This document shows, one piece after another, positions 49,401-61,394 of a stretch of DNA of 64,000 nucleotides (the first letter of the stretch is position 1; every line of letters starts with the position of its first letter). The notes beneath the pieces are model-generated. The model saw only the letters and a list, made by a program, of their open reading frames with translations. It was not told the DNA's origin and searched no databases. The stretch is taken from NCBI GenBank assembly GCA_026724425.1, contig JAIUCV010000003.1, forward strand, positions 65,587,088 through 65,651,087, written 5' to 3'. The translations under genes were made by a program, and so were the position numbers. The stretch is from Erythrophleum ivorense. Lineage: Eukaryota > Streptophyta > Magnoliopsida > Fabales > Fabaceae.

Positions 49401-50875
49401 ATTAGCTCATCACTTCTAAAGTTTATAAATAGAGACTGACCACATCAAGGGAGGGGGAGAGCAAAGCATAACAAGGTATAGATAACCAACATCATGATTA
49501 AGCTTATACTATGCTAAGACTAAAAATTATAATTTTATCTTTGTCTAACTATTGTATTACTATTTCTTTAGACCCTTTATCTCTTTAGTACTCTCTCTCT
49601 ATTGCTCACACACTCTCCCTCACCCAACTGTCTTGCTTTGTCCACAATTTCCATCATTTTGCCCCTTCACACCAAAAATAAGGACCAATTTGAAATAATA
49701 AATAAAGAAAAGAGATCAGAATATTACTTTAATCAAAATTTGATTTAAGTAGAGTCTAAAACAAACAGTGTTTAAATATTTGGAAGTCTATATTCTAGAA
49801 AATGAGAGCTAACATTTTGTGTGAGTATGTGCGCGTGTGCACTTCCATTTCCAAGGGTAACACTGGATTTTTCATCAGTTATTTCTTTTTTGATGAATTT
49901 GGCTTTTAAATTCCCATGCTTAGGTGTATATCCACTCCAAATTCGGAGGGTTAAGCACTTAGGTAAGATTTCCATTTTTTTTGGGGTCAATGAATAAGAG
50001 TTCCATTTAGTTGAGTATTTGAAGTCATTACAGACCCTCGCGCACGATGTTGTTAACACCTTCCAGTTTGCTAATACGTACTATTCAAAGTGAATTGATC
50101 TTTTTACTATTTTAAAAATATATTTTTTTCAAATTTTTTTTAGTTTAACTATTAAATGTCATATTTTAATCTTTTAATTTCTTTTTCACCAATTTGTTTT
50201 GTTTATCTTACAATTTATATCACCTACTATTATTTTAAGCGTTATATTTGCAAACATATTTATTGTTCAGACAATAAAAGTTATTAAATAAATAACATTC
50301 TGTAGAATATAATGCTGATAATTGTTATATTACCTTTTGCTGACTATGATTTCGTTGAACACCATCATGTTGCATGGACAGGATGTCGAAATTTTGAGAC
50401 CAAAGAAGGACAATACAATATTACTCATGAACTAGTTGTACAAGCCATCTTCAGGTTTATCTTAAATACTCATTGTGAACATTGTAATATAAATTAAAAA
50501 GAAAAGAGCTCAAAATAAAAGTTATAATTACTCACTTTATTTTTAAACCCAATTGATCTTAAGAAGAAGAAGGAAAACAAGGCTTAAAGTCTATTACTTG
50601 AAAGTAAATATATTCCTCTCATCTTTTATTGAGAAGCAAGGCAGTTAGAAATAAAAAATTTTTAGAAAAAAGAAATATTGGATCAGCCTTTATTTTAGGA
50701 GAAGAGAATGATAATTTAAAAAAAATTGTGAAGAAAAGCTTAATATTTTACTATAAAAGGAAGAAGTAGAATTAAAAGAGGGGGTTGGTGGTAAATTTTC
50801 AAAAAACAAAAAATACCGTGTAGTAGAGGACTTGAGGAGAGAAGAAAAAAAGTGGAAGGATTTTTTTTTTTTTGT

Positions 50876-50895
50876 GGGGGGGGCGGGGCGGGGGG
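50876..50895 (+). other. Potential G-quadruplex tract
   Basis: Runs of 8, 4 and 6 G separated by single C bases, directly after a T13 tract, in otherwise AT-rich DNA. The longest run can be split to give the four G-tracts needed for a quadruplex on the plus strand. Confidence 0.5.
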
Positions 50896-51944
50896 TTGTC
50901 GAGAAGCTTTATCCAAATGGGTGACTAGGTATTCTTCTCTCCCAAATCTAATTCTTTATAAATTCGACTAAGGATGGGTTCATAGATCTCAAGACTTCTG
51001 GATTGACCTCGATTCAACTAGGCTTCCTCTGACTCTCTTCCGTTCTAATTTGGGTTTTTCTTGATATTCTTGCATTTGGAGTGATCATGTCTTAAATTGA
51101 CTAAAACATTTAAAGTATGCTCACCTTTTGAATTGGATTGGATCTCTATGGGATGTGATGGTTTGCTATGTTTCAACTGCACTTTACGAAGGAATTATAG
51201 ATTAGGATTTTAAGAAGTCAGGGTTCTGCTTTGTTTGGGTTAAAACTTGGATCCATGTGATTTATTAGAATGATCATCTTTTGAACGTGAGATGCGATGG
51301 ATTGCTATGCCTTTTTGTCTTAGCTTCCTGATTTTTATTTTTAGAATTTGTTGTTTGTTAGATCATTTCTTTTCTAAAAATTAAAAATAAAAATGTCTTA
51401 TTTTCAAAAATAAAAAAATATTAATTTTCAAAAATAAAAATGATAAAAGAGAAAAAATAAAAAAAATAAGAAAATCAAGTCAATTTAATTTTTACAAATT
51501 AAAACATACTAACCGATAGCAAATTTGTTTTGTTTGTTAAAATTAAGTTATTATTATTTTTTTTACTTCTTTTACCAAAAATAAAATAAAATAAAAGCCA
51601 CTAAGTGACACATGGCTGTTTATCCCATGTGAATTATGGGGGTTTGATCTCTTCATTAGACACATAGACCCTAAGTTCCCTTTTTAAGTCAAAGTTATTT
51701 TTGTAAATATTTTATTTGCTTTATAAATATTCTATTTTATTTTTATTCAAATTTATAAATATTTATTTTTTATTTTTTATTTTCATTTGATTTTGTAAAT
51801 ATTTTATTTTATTTATTTTTATTTATCTTTGTAAATATTTTATTTGTTTCATTTATTTTCTTCAATTAACTTCTTTTCTTCTTTGCTCTTTTTTTTCTTT
51901 TTGCATGTGTTTTTATTATGATAATTTAAATAAAATTAAAGTTG

Positions 51945-52447
51945 GATAGACTAAAACATCTTCAAAAAGAAGAAGTATATAAAATCTCAAAATTAAACTT
52001 TTGGAGTGTTAGGCATTTCGAACAATTTAGTGAAAACAACACAATAAAAAATTGTCAAGATGGAACAAATTGGGATTTAAGAGTCTAATTGATATGGTTT
52101 ATATCCTTTAAACTTAAATTGAGCTGCCACATATGTATAATGTTTTTAATTTTGATTATGAGAAAAAAATATTTTGTTTCATTTCTGAATTTTAACTGTA
52201 ATATTACTAATATATTAACATTATCTTTTTTTAGAAATTGAGTTGATCTTTTATTCGCAAAGCTTCTAGTAGTGTTTCTACTAGAAAATATTGGGATTTG
52301 AGATATTATAAAAAAAAGACATGATTGTAGAAGACAATTAGTTGAATAGGCTAAAACATCTTCAAAAAGAAGAAATATATAAAATTTCAAAATTAAACTT
52401 TTAGAGTGCTAGGCAGTTCAAACAATTTAGTAGAAACACTACAGTAA
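51945..52447 (+). repeat. Pair of about 105-bp direct repeats
   Basis: About 51945-52048 and about 52343-52447 share a diverged but collinear block, including ACTAAAACATCTTCAAAAAG or close variants, ATTAAACTTTT and CAATTTAGT. The start-to-start spacing is about 398 bp. Confidence 0.7.
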
Positions 52448-53339
52448 AACCATATAATACAAATAGACTTCCAAACTTATCTTGGTCACATCCCACTTTT
52501 ACTTTTCTATTCTAAAAGAAGTCTTTTTCTTCAACATTTTACTTTCAATTAAAATTTTGACAATGATTCTAAATAACTTGGTTTTTAAAATTATTTTTAA
52601 AAATTAATTCATTTTTATTTTTTTTAGCCATCTGTGTTATATTCGACCCTTGACAGGTTGTCATGTTTGATACTCATAAAAGAACTTATTGGAATTGTTT
52701 AAAAGGTTTATTTATCCATCTATTACTTTGCTCTAATAATCTTTTTATTAATTAGTTAACATTGTTGTTAAATTACTAGGTATGCTCTTTCATGAAAACT
52801 TTAGCCAATCCTTAATCTTGATGCCACCAGCATATATGTTAATTATACATGTATCACTATTATAAACAATACAAAAGATATTTACTCAGATAAATCTTTA
52901 TACGAGATATATAGACGGTTCCAATGCATACTATTTAATAATCTGGTTTTTAAGATTCGTCTTTATTATCCATTATCTAATTTATCTGGCACAAGTTGTT
53001 TATGTTAATGTTTTACGCAATTATCAAGATCATTAAATTAGAATCTCTTTGTGATCATATTTTGTCATCCTTATTGGAGGTTCAATAATGCATAAATCTA
53101 ACTCTATCTGCTGAGGACTGTCATTTTAAAGTAAGTTATATATATGAGCCTTTTTTTTTTTTTTGACAAGCAAAAGTAAATTATACGAGTTTTCTTAACG
53201 TTCATTTATCTGTTTCCATTGGTCTGCTGTGTTTATATTTTCGTGGAATATAAATATCCTTAAGGTAAATATTATAGATTATTATTTATACTATGCAGAT
53301 CGTTTAAACAGTAATTTTATTGGGTATCTGTTATGACAC

Positions 53340-54338
53340 ATACAATGATATCACAGTTATGGAAGTTTTGTTCAACAATGATGTTGCATTTGACGGTGAG
53401 ATAAAGTGGCGGATGATTTCTTTACTAGACTGTCGCAAATGATTGGAACTGAAGTTAGTGTCAAAGAATTGGAATCACAGTTTCCAGTCAGATTTCTTTA
53501 CATAGACAAGTTTAGTTGTCAAAGAACAAATCGCCCGATATCTTAGTCACGTGTTCTTATTTCAATGAAGATAGTACCTCAAAGAAATTTATATTTCTGA
53601 ATCCGTCTTCAAAGAACAGTAAAACCATAAACATCCCTTATCCTTGTCAAGATGCCGAATACATAAAGGTTATTGGCATAGTTGATGGTCTCATACGTGT
53701 TAGATACACAGTTGATGGTCAATACTTTCAAATGACAGTGTTCAATACTGTTACAAAGGAAATTTTGCAAGTTAATCACATGGAAAGTGATACTGCCGTT
53801 GCTAAGTGTTTTTCAATAAATTATTAATAAATACATCAATTTGAATGTTAGAAGACTAGTTATACATGTTTTCTTTTATATAGATAACAATATTACTGTC
53901 TTGATCTTCAAATGTGTACCTGATGAAAGCACCATATGGATAACGAAATTCTCTTTGAAGAACAACCCTTGGACAGTACCAGAGATCATACACTGTTAGA
54001 AAGACTTTTTATTTGATGACCCTGTCTCTGTTGGACAACATTTAGTTTCGACTGCCAAGAGATTGGATGGCTTATTCATCAGTCATCGACGTCTTATAAT
54101 ATTGAATACACATCCTAATGCAGGCGTCGAAGTTGAAATACCAGAAATTGCTAAGAAAGAGCATTGTGTTTTGGATAATTACAAAGGTCAATTAAGGCTC
54201 ATGTTTTATGACGAAATTTACTGGGAACCATACAAGCTAGAAGTGTGGTCATTTGACATATTTTCAGGTGACACAAACTCATGGCAATTATTATTTCATA
54301 TTATCAAAGTTGAGTATAGGAAAAAGCCCTTCGTATGA
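53340..54338 (+). pseudogene. F-box/FBA-type gene remnant
   Basis: Read across frames and stops, this resembles a plant F-box protein. A degraded F-box-like part at about 53360-53500 includes LVSKNWNHSFQSDFF. An associated domain follows (53516-53827, with LVTCSYFNEDSTSKKFIFLNP and IKVIGIVDGLIRVRY), then two more blocks (about 53890-54000 and 54063-54338, with GLFISHRRLIILN and YKLEVWSFDIFSG). Stops and frame changes separate the blocks and none has a proper start. F-box genes with C-terminal associated domains are numerous in plants and often decay. The exact subfamily is uncertain. Confidence 0.65.
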
Positions 54339-56450
54339 TTTCATGTTATATATGACAATGTAATTACTTCTTATTGTATTAATTTTTTGAATTAATTTTA
54401 GTTCATATAAGAGTAGAATGTTTTATTTATATTATTGAGAAATATATATATTACAACAGTTATTAAGAATACATTGACAAATGATATAAAACATCTAACA
54501 TTATTTTTGAAGCTAATGCAAATTTGATGGATTAATATCATCTGAAAATTTGATGGAACACACATGTTTGTATAATCTTTTTTTTTTCATTATGATAGAT
54601 ATTTATGGTTTAAAAATGGTCATCTTGGGAGACTCATTCATTGTTATATATAATATATCCTATTCTAAAGTTTATAATTTGGCTAACACTGTTTCTTAGG
54701 AAAGAGAAGTAATATTAATCCTTATATGTTCAAACCTTAAAATATACATTTATACAGCTCAAATTTGGCGCATATATATATATATATATATATTTAATCA
54801 TATTAAATGCAGAATATTAAATTAATTATTAGCATATATCGATATTTTGTTAAAAAAATTTATCAGCATTTTTTAAACTATTTAATATTAACTTAAAAAC
54901 GTTATCAAATAAAAAATATTTTTCACTACATCATCACAAAAATAATCAATAAATAAAAACATTAAATAGCCAATAATATTTCATAAAAGTGTTATTGAGC
55001 AATTATTTATACATATCTATTGAAGAAACTGAAATTGTGAAATAAAAAACCTGGAACTCCAAATACGATCAAATAGAAAAAATGGTGATGAGAAGAAATT
55101 GCAAAGAGAGGAAAAACAAAATGCATAGAAATTGAAGAATAGAGAAATGAAAATTGTATGCGAAGGAGAAATTGAAGAATAAGAATAGAGAACAGAGTGC
55201 AGAGGGGAAGGAGAGCACATTAATACATATTTAACATTTTCACTATATCCAACAGCCAGAATCATTTTGGTTAGAAGCCACTTAAGGTTAATCTAAGTGG
55301 TAAAGATGGGATAGAGGTATAGGTAATATTAAGGGTTCAATCCCTCTAATATACTATAAAAAAAATTATTTTAATTAGCATAAACTATTTTTGCGATGGT
55401 CAAAATGCTTATTTTCAAGTGGCTTTTTTCAACATATGAAGTAACATTCTCTTTAATTTCAAAAATTATAAATAATATTTTAATAATCCATGTATACAAA
55501 AGCTTTCATTTTTTATAAAATTTTAACAGTATTAAATAATACATAATTAAGTAATTTAATATATATTAAATTAAATAATATATTTTAAGAAAAAATTTTT
55601 TATTTAAAAGAAACAAGGTATAAAATATTTTATATATTTAATATTTAAACAGCTAATTAAAAATATTTAAATTTTTTTCAAAATAAAAAAGTTTTAAAAA
55701 ATCAAATTTCCCTTTACTGACTGAATTCCAACTTTTTTCAGCTTTTTACCATGTTCCTCAATTAAAATTGTCTGAAAAATATTGTCGAGTGGTTAAATTT
55801 GTTTGCGAAAATTGTGTATTGTAACTTTTTACATGAATTGCTACTATTTTGTTTTTGTTTCTGAAAGTTGATCAGAAATTAAAGTAAAAATTAAAAAAAT
55901 CAAATTGTCAGAAATCAGTCGAAAGCTTTCGTCTTTATTCCCGATCATTATTTGCTGTGGTGTAAATAGATTGAAAATCATTGCATACTGTAAACATTTA
56001 ACTAAGTTGATCTTGATTTCAGACAATTGCAAGCAATATCAATTCTCAGTCACAAAAACTAAGTGTTGCCTTAATTATTTAGCTGAATTTCTTTGCGTGA
56101 ATTAGTTGAATAGTTTCTTTTGCTTAATTTCTGAGGAAAATCTAATGTATATTCAACAATTATATATGTACGAATTTATCAATGCTAAAATAAAAAAGGA
56201 TAAGAACATTAATAAAAATGATCATCCTGACTCAACTTTTTTTTTTCATTACGCGTCTTCACTAACATAATAATAGTAGTACGTACATCAGCGAACGACT
56301 CAGAAGTAAATTAAACCAATAAATAAAAGGAATAGACCTTAAAATAATAAAACAAATGTATATTTGACAGATACCTCAATTAAGATCACTTCCACACGCA
56401 AACATAATCACAACAAACAAATACTGGGATACATATAAAAACAACTTGTT
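54339..56450. other. Intergenic region F-box remnant / germin-like 2
   Basis: AT-rich with a (TA)n run near 54772-54793 and a small tRNA-like repeat at about 55272-55430 (separate entry). From about 55999 it is duplication copy B, containing the 3' flank of germin-like 2. No gene recognised. Confidence 0.55.
55272..55430 (+). repeat. Small tRNA-like repeat, possible SINE or MITE
   Basis: TTAATCTAAGTGGTAAAG resembles an A box and GGGTTCAATCCC a B box about 40 bp later, as in tRNA-derived SINEs. The ends AAGCCACTT and AAGTGGCTT are inverted repeats, which would instead suit a MITE. No target duplication was found, so the class is open. Confidence 0.35.
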
Positions 56451-57497
56451 CTAGAACTTGGACTGCAGAAACTTAACAATGGTATTATCCAATTGGAAAG
56501 CCTTGGCGAGAACATCACTAGTTATGTTTGGGTTAGACCCAAACACAGCATTAGCAATGGTTATAACTCCTGGATTCTGGCTGCTAAGAGCTGCAATGGC
56601 CACAGCATAGCCATCACCAGCATTTCTCTGGTAGTGCATGAGCCCTATTGGAAACACAAACACATCACCCCTTTGCAACATTTTCCTAATCAGGCGATTT
56701 TCTGGGTTCGATGTGACGAATCCTTCTTCTATGTATCCATCAAGAACAATTAGGATCTCGGAGGCTCGAGGGTGCGAGTGAGGAGGGTTGATGCCCCACG
56801 GGCCAATGTCGATGCGAGCTAGGGAGACTCCTAGAGTGTTCAATCCTGGAACCTGAGCTGCAAAAACTGGAGTCACCGTGGACCCTACTAGGTTTGATGT
56901 GTTGCCTGCTATGTGAAGACCACCAAAGAAGAAGGCTTCTGCTTCAACTAGTTTTGGGTCCTTGCACACCAAACCATTCACCAAGACTGCCATCAATAAT
57001 CGAGAGCCAAGTGTCTGGTTAGAATCTCGTAAGTCAATTCAAGGGAGTCACGTTCATTAACCTGTGTTCGATTTTTCTAGCGAAGAGCACTCTAAGAATA
57101 AAATGATTTTGGAAGTGTACTCTCCTGTATTAATACATTTAGAATTTTATTCTTAAACTACTTTCTAGAAAGTTAACCTAAATTGATAAGAACAACCTAA
57201 ATAGTTCATCTTTAGCTTATAATGACATTTTATATCAAATAGCCATCTATAGATGAAGGGTGGAAATATTTTTGTGGGGTAATTACAAAAACAACAAGAA
57301 GAAGTGAAATTTATCATCAATTAAGCATTGTAGCTACTAGCTAGCTAGCTAGTGTACATGTACATATGCATACGCTTACCCTGGCCATTTGGGTCAGCCA
57401 CACAGAAATCCTGAAGAGCACTCTGATCAACTGCTAAGACAAACGAGAATGAGAGAGCCAAGAGTCCCAGCAGTATTAATGAAGGAGGATTAGTCAT
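56451..57497 (-). CDS. Germin-like protein 2
   Basis: Tandem paralogue of germin-like 1 with the same structure: exons 57380-57497 and 56451-56986, 217 aa, with the intron at the same codon (G|TC). The signal peptide starts MTNPPSLILLGLLALS. The metal site is retained (PHSHPRASE and GLMHYQ). The two proteins are near-identical, with differences such as GQIEVGF against GYIEEGF and VVNYLQSKF against IVKFLQSKF. Both frames are open, so both copies are likely functional. The intron contains a short CTAGCTAG palindrome run near 57340. Expression differences would have to come from the promoters, which are also largely conserved. Confidence 0.93.
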
Positions 57498-57592
57498 TTT
57501 ATGAGAAAAGGAACAGAAAGGAGATTTGGCAAGTAATAGATAGGTATGTATATTAGATCTTAATTTGATGTATATGGCATGGCAATGTAGCC

Positions 57593-57602
57593 TCTTTATA
57601 TA
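57593..57602 (-). promoter_or_regulatory. TATA box of germin-like 2
   Basis: TATATAAAGA on the minus strand about 95 bp before the ATG at 57497, matching the paralogous promoter. Confidence 0.75.
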
Positions 57603-58935
57603 GGAATTGAAGATGTGAGATTTGTGAACCCACAGAGATATATGCCGCTCAAGGAACTGAAATGGTCATCTTAATTTGCTGTCAATCTCATGCACTCAAC
57701 TGCAGACTTGTATTATAGGCGGCCAATATTATTGGCTTATCTAAGGAATTTTAATTATTTGATTAATTCAGTTGAGGCATTCAACTTTTTCTCTTATTTG
57801 TTGAAAGATTAATAGTGGAAGAAACAAAATGAACAACATTAAGACAAATGCAATTTGTTTCAAGGGGATGACAGGTATCCATTTTTGGACTAATTGTACA
57901 CTGCTAGTGTCCATATTCGTGATTATGACCACGGAATTAAAAACTAAATCCAGCCTATGTGCATGTGTACCCGCTCATTAGGATTCTCAAATCTTAATAA
58001 TCTATATGTTACATTCATGACGAAGAACTTTAGAGTTATAGAAAAGATTTAAAATTATTGAAGATCGTGTGCTTAGAAATTTGAAAATCGTATATAGAAT
58101 TATCTCTGTGAACAAGATAATCATTCTCATTATAATTTGTATTATGAATTAAAGGGTATGATATACATATCGATCTTCATTCATATCAACGGCATTAATA
58201 TAATTGGTTTCAATTCAGTGGCCTTTTTTTTTTCTTGAGAGTTAATAATTTTGATAAAACCATGTGCATTTGGTTTGTCACTATTCAAATGATACTCATA
58301 AATGAGTTTCAATTAAACTATCTAAATTAAACATATTAAAAAAGAAAAAGGATTACTGTGGCCAGTGGATGAAAATGTACTATAGACCTTGATAATTTAA
58401 TTTGAATGAAAAATTGGAAAATCAATTTTTAATATTTCTAAAAATATTTCTTCCTGATCCCAAATCCTTTCTATGTAATATTCTCTATATTTTTCTCATT
58501 ACTTTATTTTTTTTTTTCAATTTTTTCTACTTGTAATGAGTTCGTCATTAAATTCACAAACATTAAAAAAATTTTAAAATGAAAAATGAAGTTGTGAAAT
58601 TGGGTGGAGCTAAGTGAAGTGACAAAAATATACTCCCAGAAGCAGTCGACAAAGTTGGCTGAAAATGACTGAGCTGCGAGAAAAAGAAGTACAATTTGAT
58701 TATAGAAAGAGTGTGGAAATAATTAGGTGAGAAAATTTAAGTACTATTTGATCTTGAAATAAATTTGACTTGTCTTTGATATCAAAAACTTTACAGTAAA
58801 GCTTTCTGCAGCATAAACATACTTGAAAAATCTTAATTTAGATTAATCTTCGTAATACTGCTGAGAAGGAGAATAAGAATAGAATTGATTATTTCTAGTT
58901 CAGTCTTCTGCCTTTTATGACTATGATAGATTTTT

Positions 58936-59106
58936 GGGAAAATTACAATTAAAGATCAAGAAATAAAAAAAAATTATTTTTAAAGACATTTACCACTAAG
59001 GTCAACTGATTGTTGTTAAATTCAGGGATAATCGTTCTAAAACAAATGATAATAAATCTTTAAAAATAAATTTTTTTATTTTTTAATCCTTTATTATAAT
59101 TCGCCC
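58936..59106. mobile_element. Small MULE-like MITE in germin copy B
   Basis: A 171-bp insertion flanked by an exact 9-bp duplication, TAGATTTTT (58927-58935 and 59107-59115). Its ends are inverted repeats: the left GGGAAAATTACAATTAAAGA pairs with the right, whose reverse complement reads GGGCGAATTATAATAAAGGA. The paralogous segment has a single TAGATTTTT (47732-47740) and no insert, so the borders are fixed by comparison. Confidence 0.88.
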
Positions 59107-59499
59107 TAGATTTTTCTTAAGCATGGGTTGGGCTGCTAACATTATGTTTCATTTGTTCCTGAGAGTTGTTTTTGGATTCTTGCTGGCTGCTGTCCAGGTT
59201 GTTTCTTTCCTCTGTTTGACCGAACCAAAAAGGTTATATTATAGGAATTTTTTTTAGGTGCATTTAATGTAATCAATTGTTAGAATTTAATTTGCACAGA
59301 TATGGTTTATGTGTAATATAAACAGAATCTACGTGCAGAATAAATCTTAATTATTGAGTATATAAATGACGTGATACTTTTAGTATAGATAAAAATTACT
59401 CATATTATAGATTACGCTACATGATTGCTCGAAACTAGTTCACCCTAAAGTGTTTCAGTCAAGTTTTTTTTTAATAATTTGTTTTATTATTTTTTATAA

Positions 59500-61391
59500 G
59501 TATGTGTTTGGATTGGAGTTGTACAAATGTGATTTTGAATCAACTTAATTTTGATCAAAAATAAATTTGTAAAACTATGATTTATGTTTGAGAAGTTTTA
59601 TTTAAAAAATTAATTTTAGTAGAGTTGATATTGTTTAGATATTGTATATCAAAATCAGTTTTGGATATGTAATTACTCGAAAGGATATGAATTTTATATT
59701 ATTTTGTCTGATTTAATCTTATTATTTCATTTTATTAATTTTTAAATATAATTTAATAAATGATATAAATGTTGTAACGATTTTTTTTAAAAAAAATTGG
59801 TCTTATTATTTAAATAAAAATTAAAAAAGCATGCTATTTTAGCTTTTCAAATGAAGTGCATGGTTTGAACAAACAAAATTCACAATTTAAGTAAAAATAT
59901 ACTATGGTAAACAATTAAATGTGTAACATTAGCGCAATTATTGATACAAAGTATCTAACTAAATGTTAAATAACAAATACAAACAAGAAATATTGTTACA
60001 AGGCGATACAATTTTGAAATACATATATATATAACTACTAATTAGTTTACATATATATGATTTACAATTTGATCCCGGACATAAAGTCTTAAACACGTTC
60101 TATATTTTATGAAGAAACTATATTTAAACTTGACAATAGATGGAAAACAATATTATCATCATAATCTTTTTCAAGTATGTTTTTATGGACTAAATTCAAT
60201 ATATGTATTTCAGTATTCCTTCTGATAAGATTATGTATAGTCTTGGTTGCACCAACTATTTTGTAAGCTGGTTTCAATTTTGAAATTAGGCATGTGACGC
60301 AAAATTACAAACTTATTCTTCTATACATAAAAGTTCTTTTTATGATACACCTCAATTTGAATGGTGATAATTGAATATTTCGTTCTCATTTTTGAATCTA
60401 CATAAACTTTTAAAATCAAGTAAGTAATTATGCTTACATTTATGCAAACCAATGTAGTGTTAAATAGCCAGTATCCACCAAACAATATTTACATAATAAA
60501 CAAGTAAATTATTACTATGTATAGCATAATTTGAACTAAAGTGTAATCACTCGTAGTAATGACAAAAAACAAACCAGCTGGAGGTAAGATAGGGAATAGT
60601 CACAAGCAAACTTAAGTTTAATTATTATTATTATTATTATTTAGCAACTTGAATTTTTCTTTATGTGTGCTGTTTTTCCAAGAAAACCAACATGAACTTT
60701 CGAAGAAAAAGAAGAATTGAGTGATACCAATTTTAAGATGGGAAAAAACAAGAGTCATTATACAAGTATGGGTTTAGAACTAAAATGGATTGAGAGAATA
60801 TCAAAAAAAATTAATGCCACTTTTTTTTTGTGGCCAATAAAATCATCAGAAACACAACCAAGGCACGCTTATGTATTGGCTAACGTGATGATCATTTTTA
60901 GCCGACTCAAAACCCCTCGTCGTTGCCCCACTCAAGTCCATTTTCAAAACACGTTAAATTAAAAAAAAAAGTTTCAATTTGCGAAACTCTATTCAAAACG
61001 ACCCACAAATGCCTTATGGATGAAATGTAGCATCTTAAACAAGCTTTTGCATTGTTACCTTTTTCACTAGAGCCAACCCATGGAATTAAGAAATATTAAA
61101 ACAAACCCCAAAAAAAAAACGAAGAAGGAAGGCAACAAGATACAGAAGGTTCAGATCATGAGGGGTAAAAGTAAGAAGGGATTATTGGCAAAATTGATAT
61201 CACCTTCAATGCATGTCTCACCAGCACAGAAGCAGGTTTTGGCTACGATTGTCAAACGGGGCTTGGGACGAAGAACTATGGTTTGAGAGAATGAGATAAC
61301 ACTAAACCAAACACACCTTCATTTTCACAAATTTACGTTTCATATAGGAAACGGGCTTTCAAGCTTCACAAATGCCAAACCAAACATGTCC
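59500..61391. mobile_element. Degraded PIF/Harbinger element
   Basis: The left end GTATGTGTTTGG and the reverse complement of the right end, GGACATGTTTGG, are flanked by TAA (59497-59499 and 61392-61394). The left 290 bp align with the left end of the element at 29837 (TGTTTGGATTG, then AAAATCA, ATTACT and TTTATTTGATT-like words). About 60060-60500 on the minus strand is a decayed copy of the same transposase 3' region, still showing LVDTGYLTLHWF-like and DVDSKMRTKY-like remnants with many stops. It is non-functional. The right border is less certain than the left. Confidence 0.6.
60060..60500 (-). pseudogene. Decayed HARBI1-like transposase fragment
   Basis: The sequence follows the 30290-30690 transposase 3' exon base by base in stretches (for example TATGATACACCTCAATTTGAATGG against its counterpart near 30530), with substitutions, indels and stops. 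Only the C-terminal exon is recognisable. Confidence 0.65.
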
Positions 61392-61394
61392 TAA

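Larger units (their letters stand above)
46455..53330. other. Long AT-rich intergenic region between the germin copies
   Basis: About 46455-47815 is the upstream part of duplication copy A. Beyond it I see a pyrimidine-rich stretch near 48540-48720, a G-run cluster (50876-50895), a pair of direct repeats (about 51945 and 52343) and many A/T tracts. Several frames of 60-134 codons occur, the longest at 47973-48377 with a hydrophobic start, but none resembles a known family. I call no gene here. Confidence 0.5.
55999..59140. repeat. Duplicated germin segment, copy B
   Basis: Collinear with about 44757-47815, in the same orientation. It differs by point changes, small gaps and one 171-bp element insertion (58936-59106). 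Confidence 0.85.

Noticed and set aside
61080..61286. 68-codon Lys-rich frame inside the second Harbinger as its Myb-like ORF
   Set aside because: No tryptophan-spaced Myb pattern. The base composition alone explains the Lys-rich reading.
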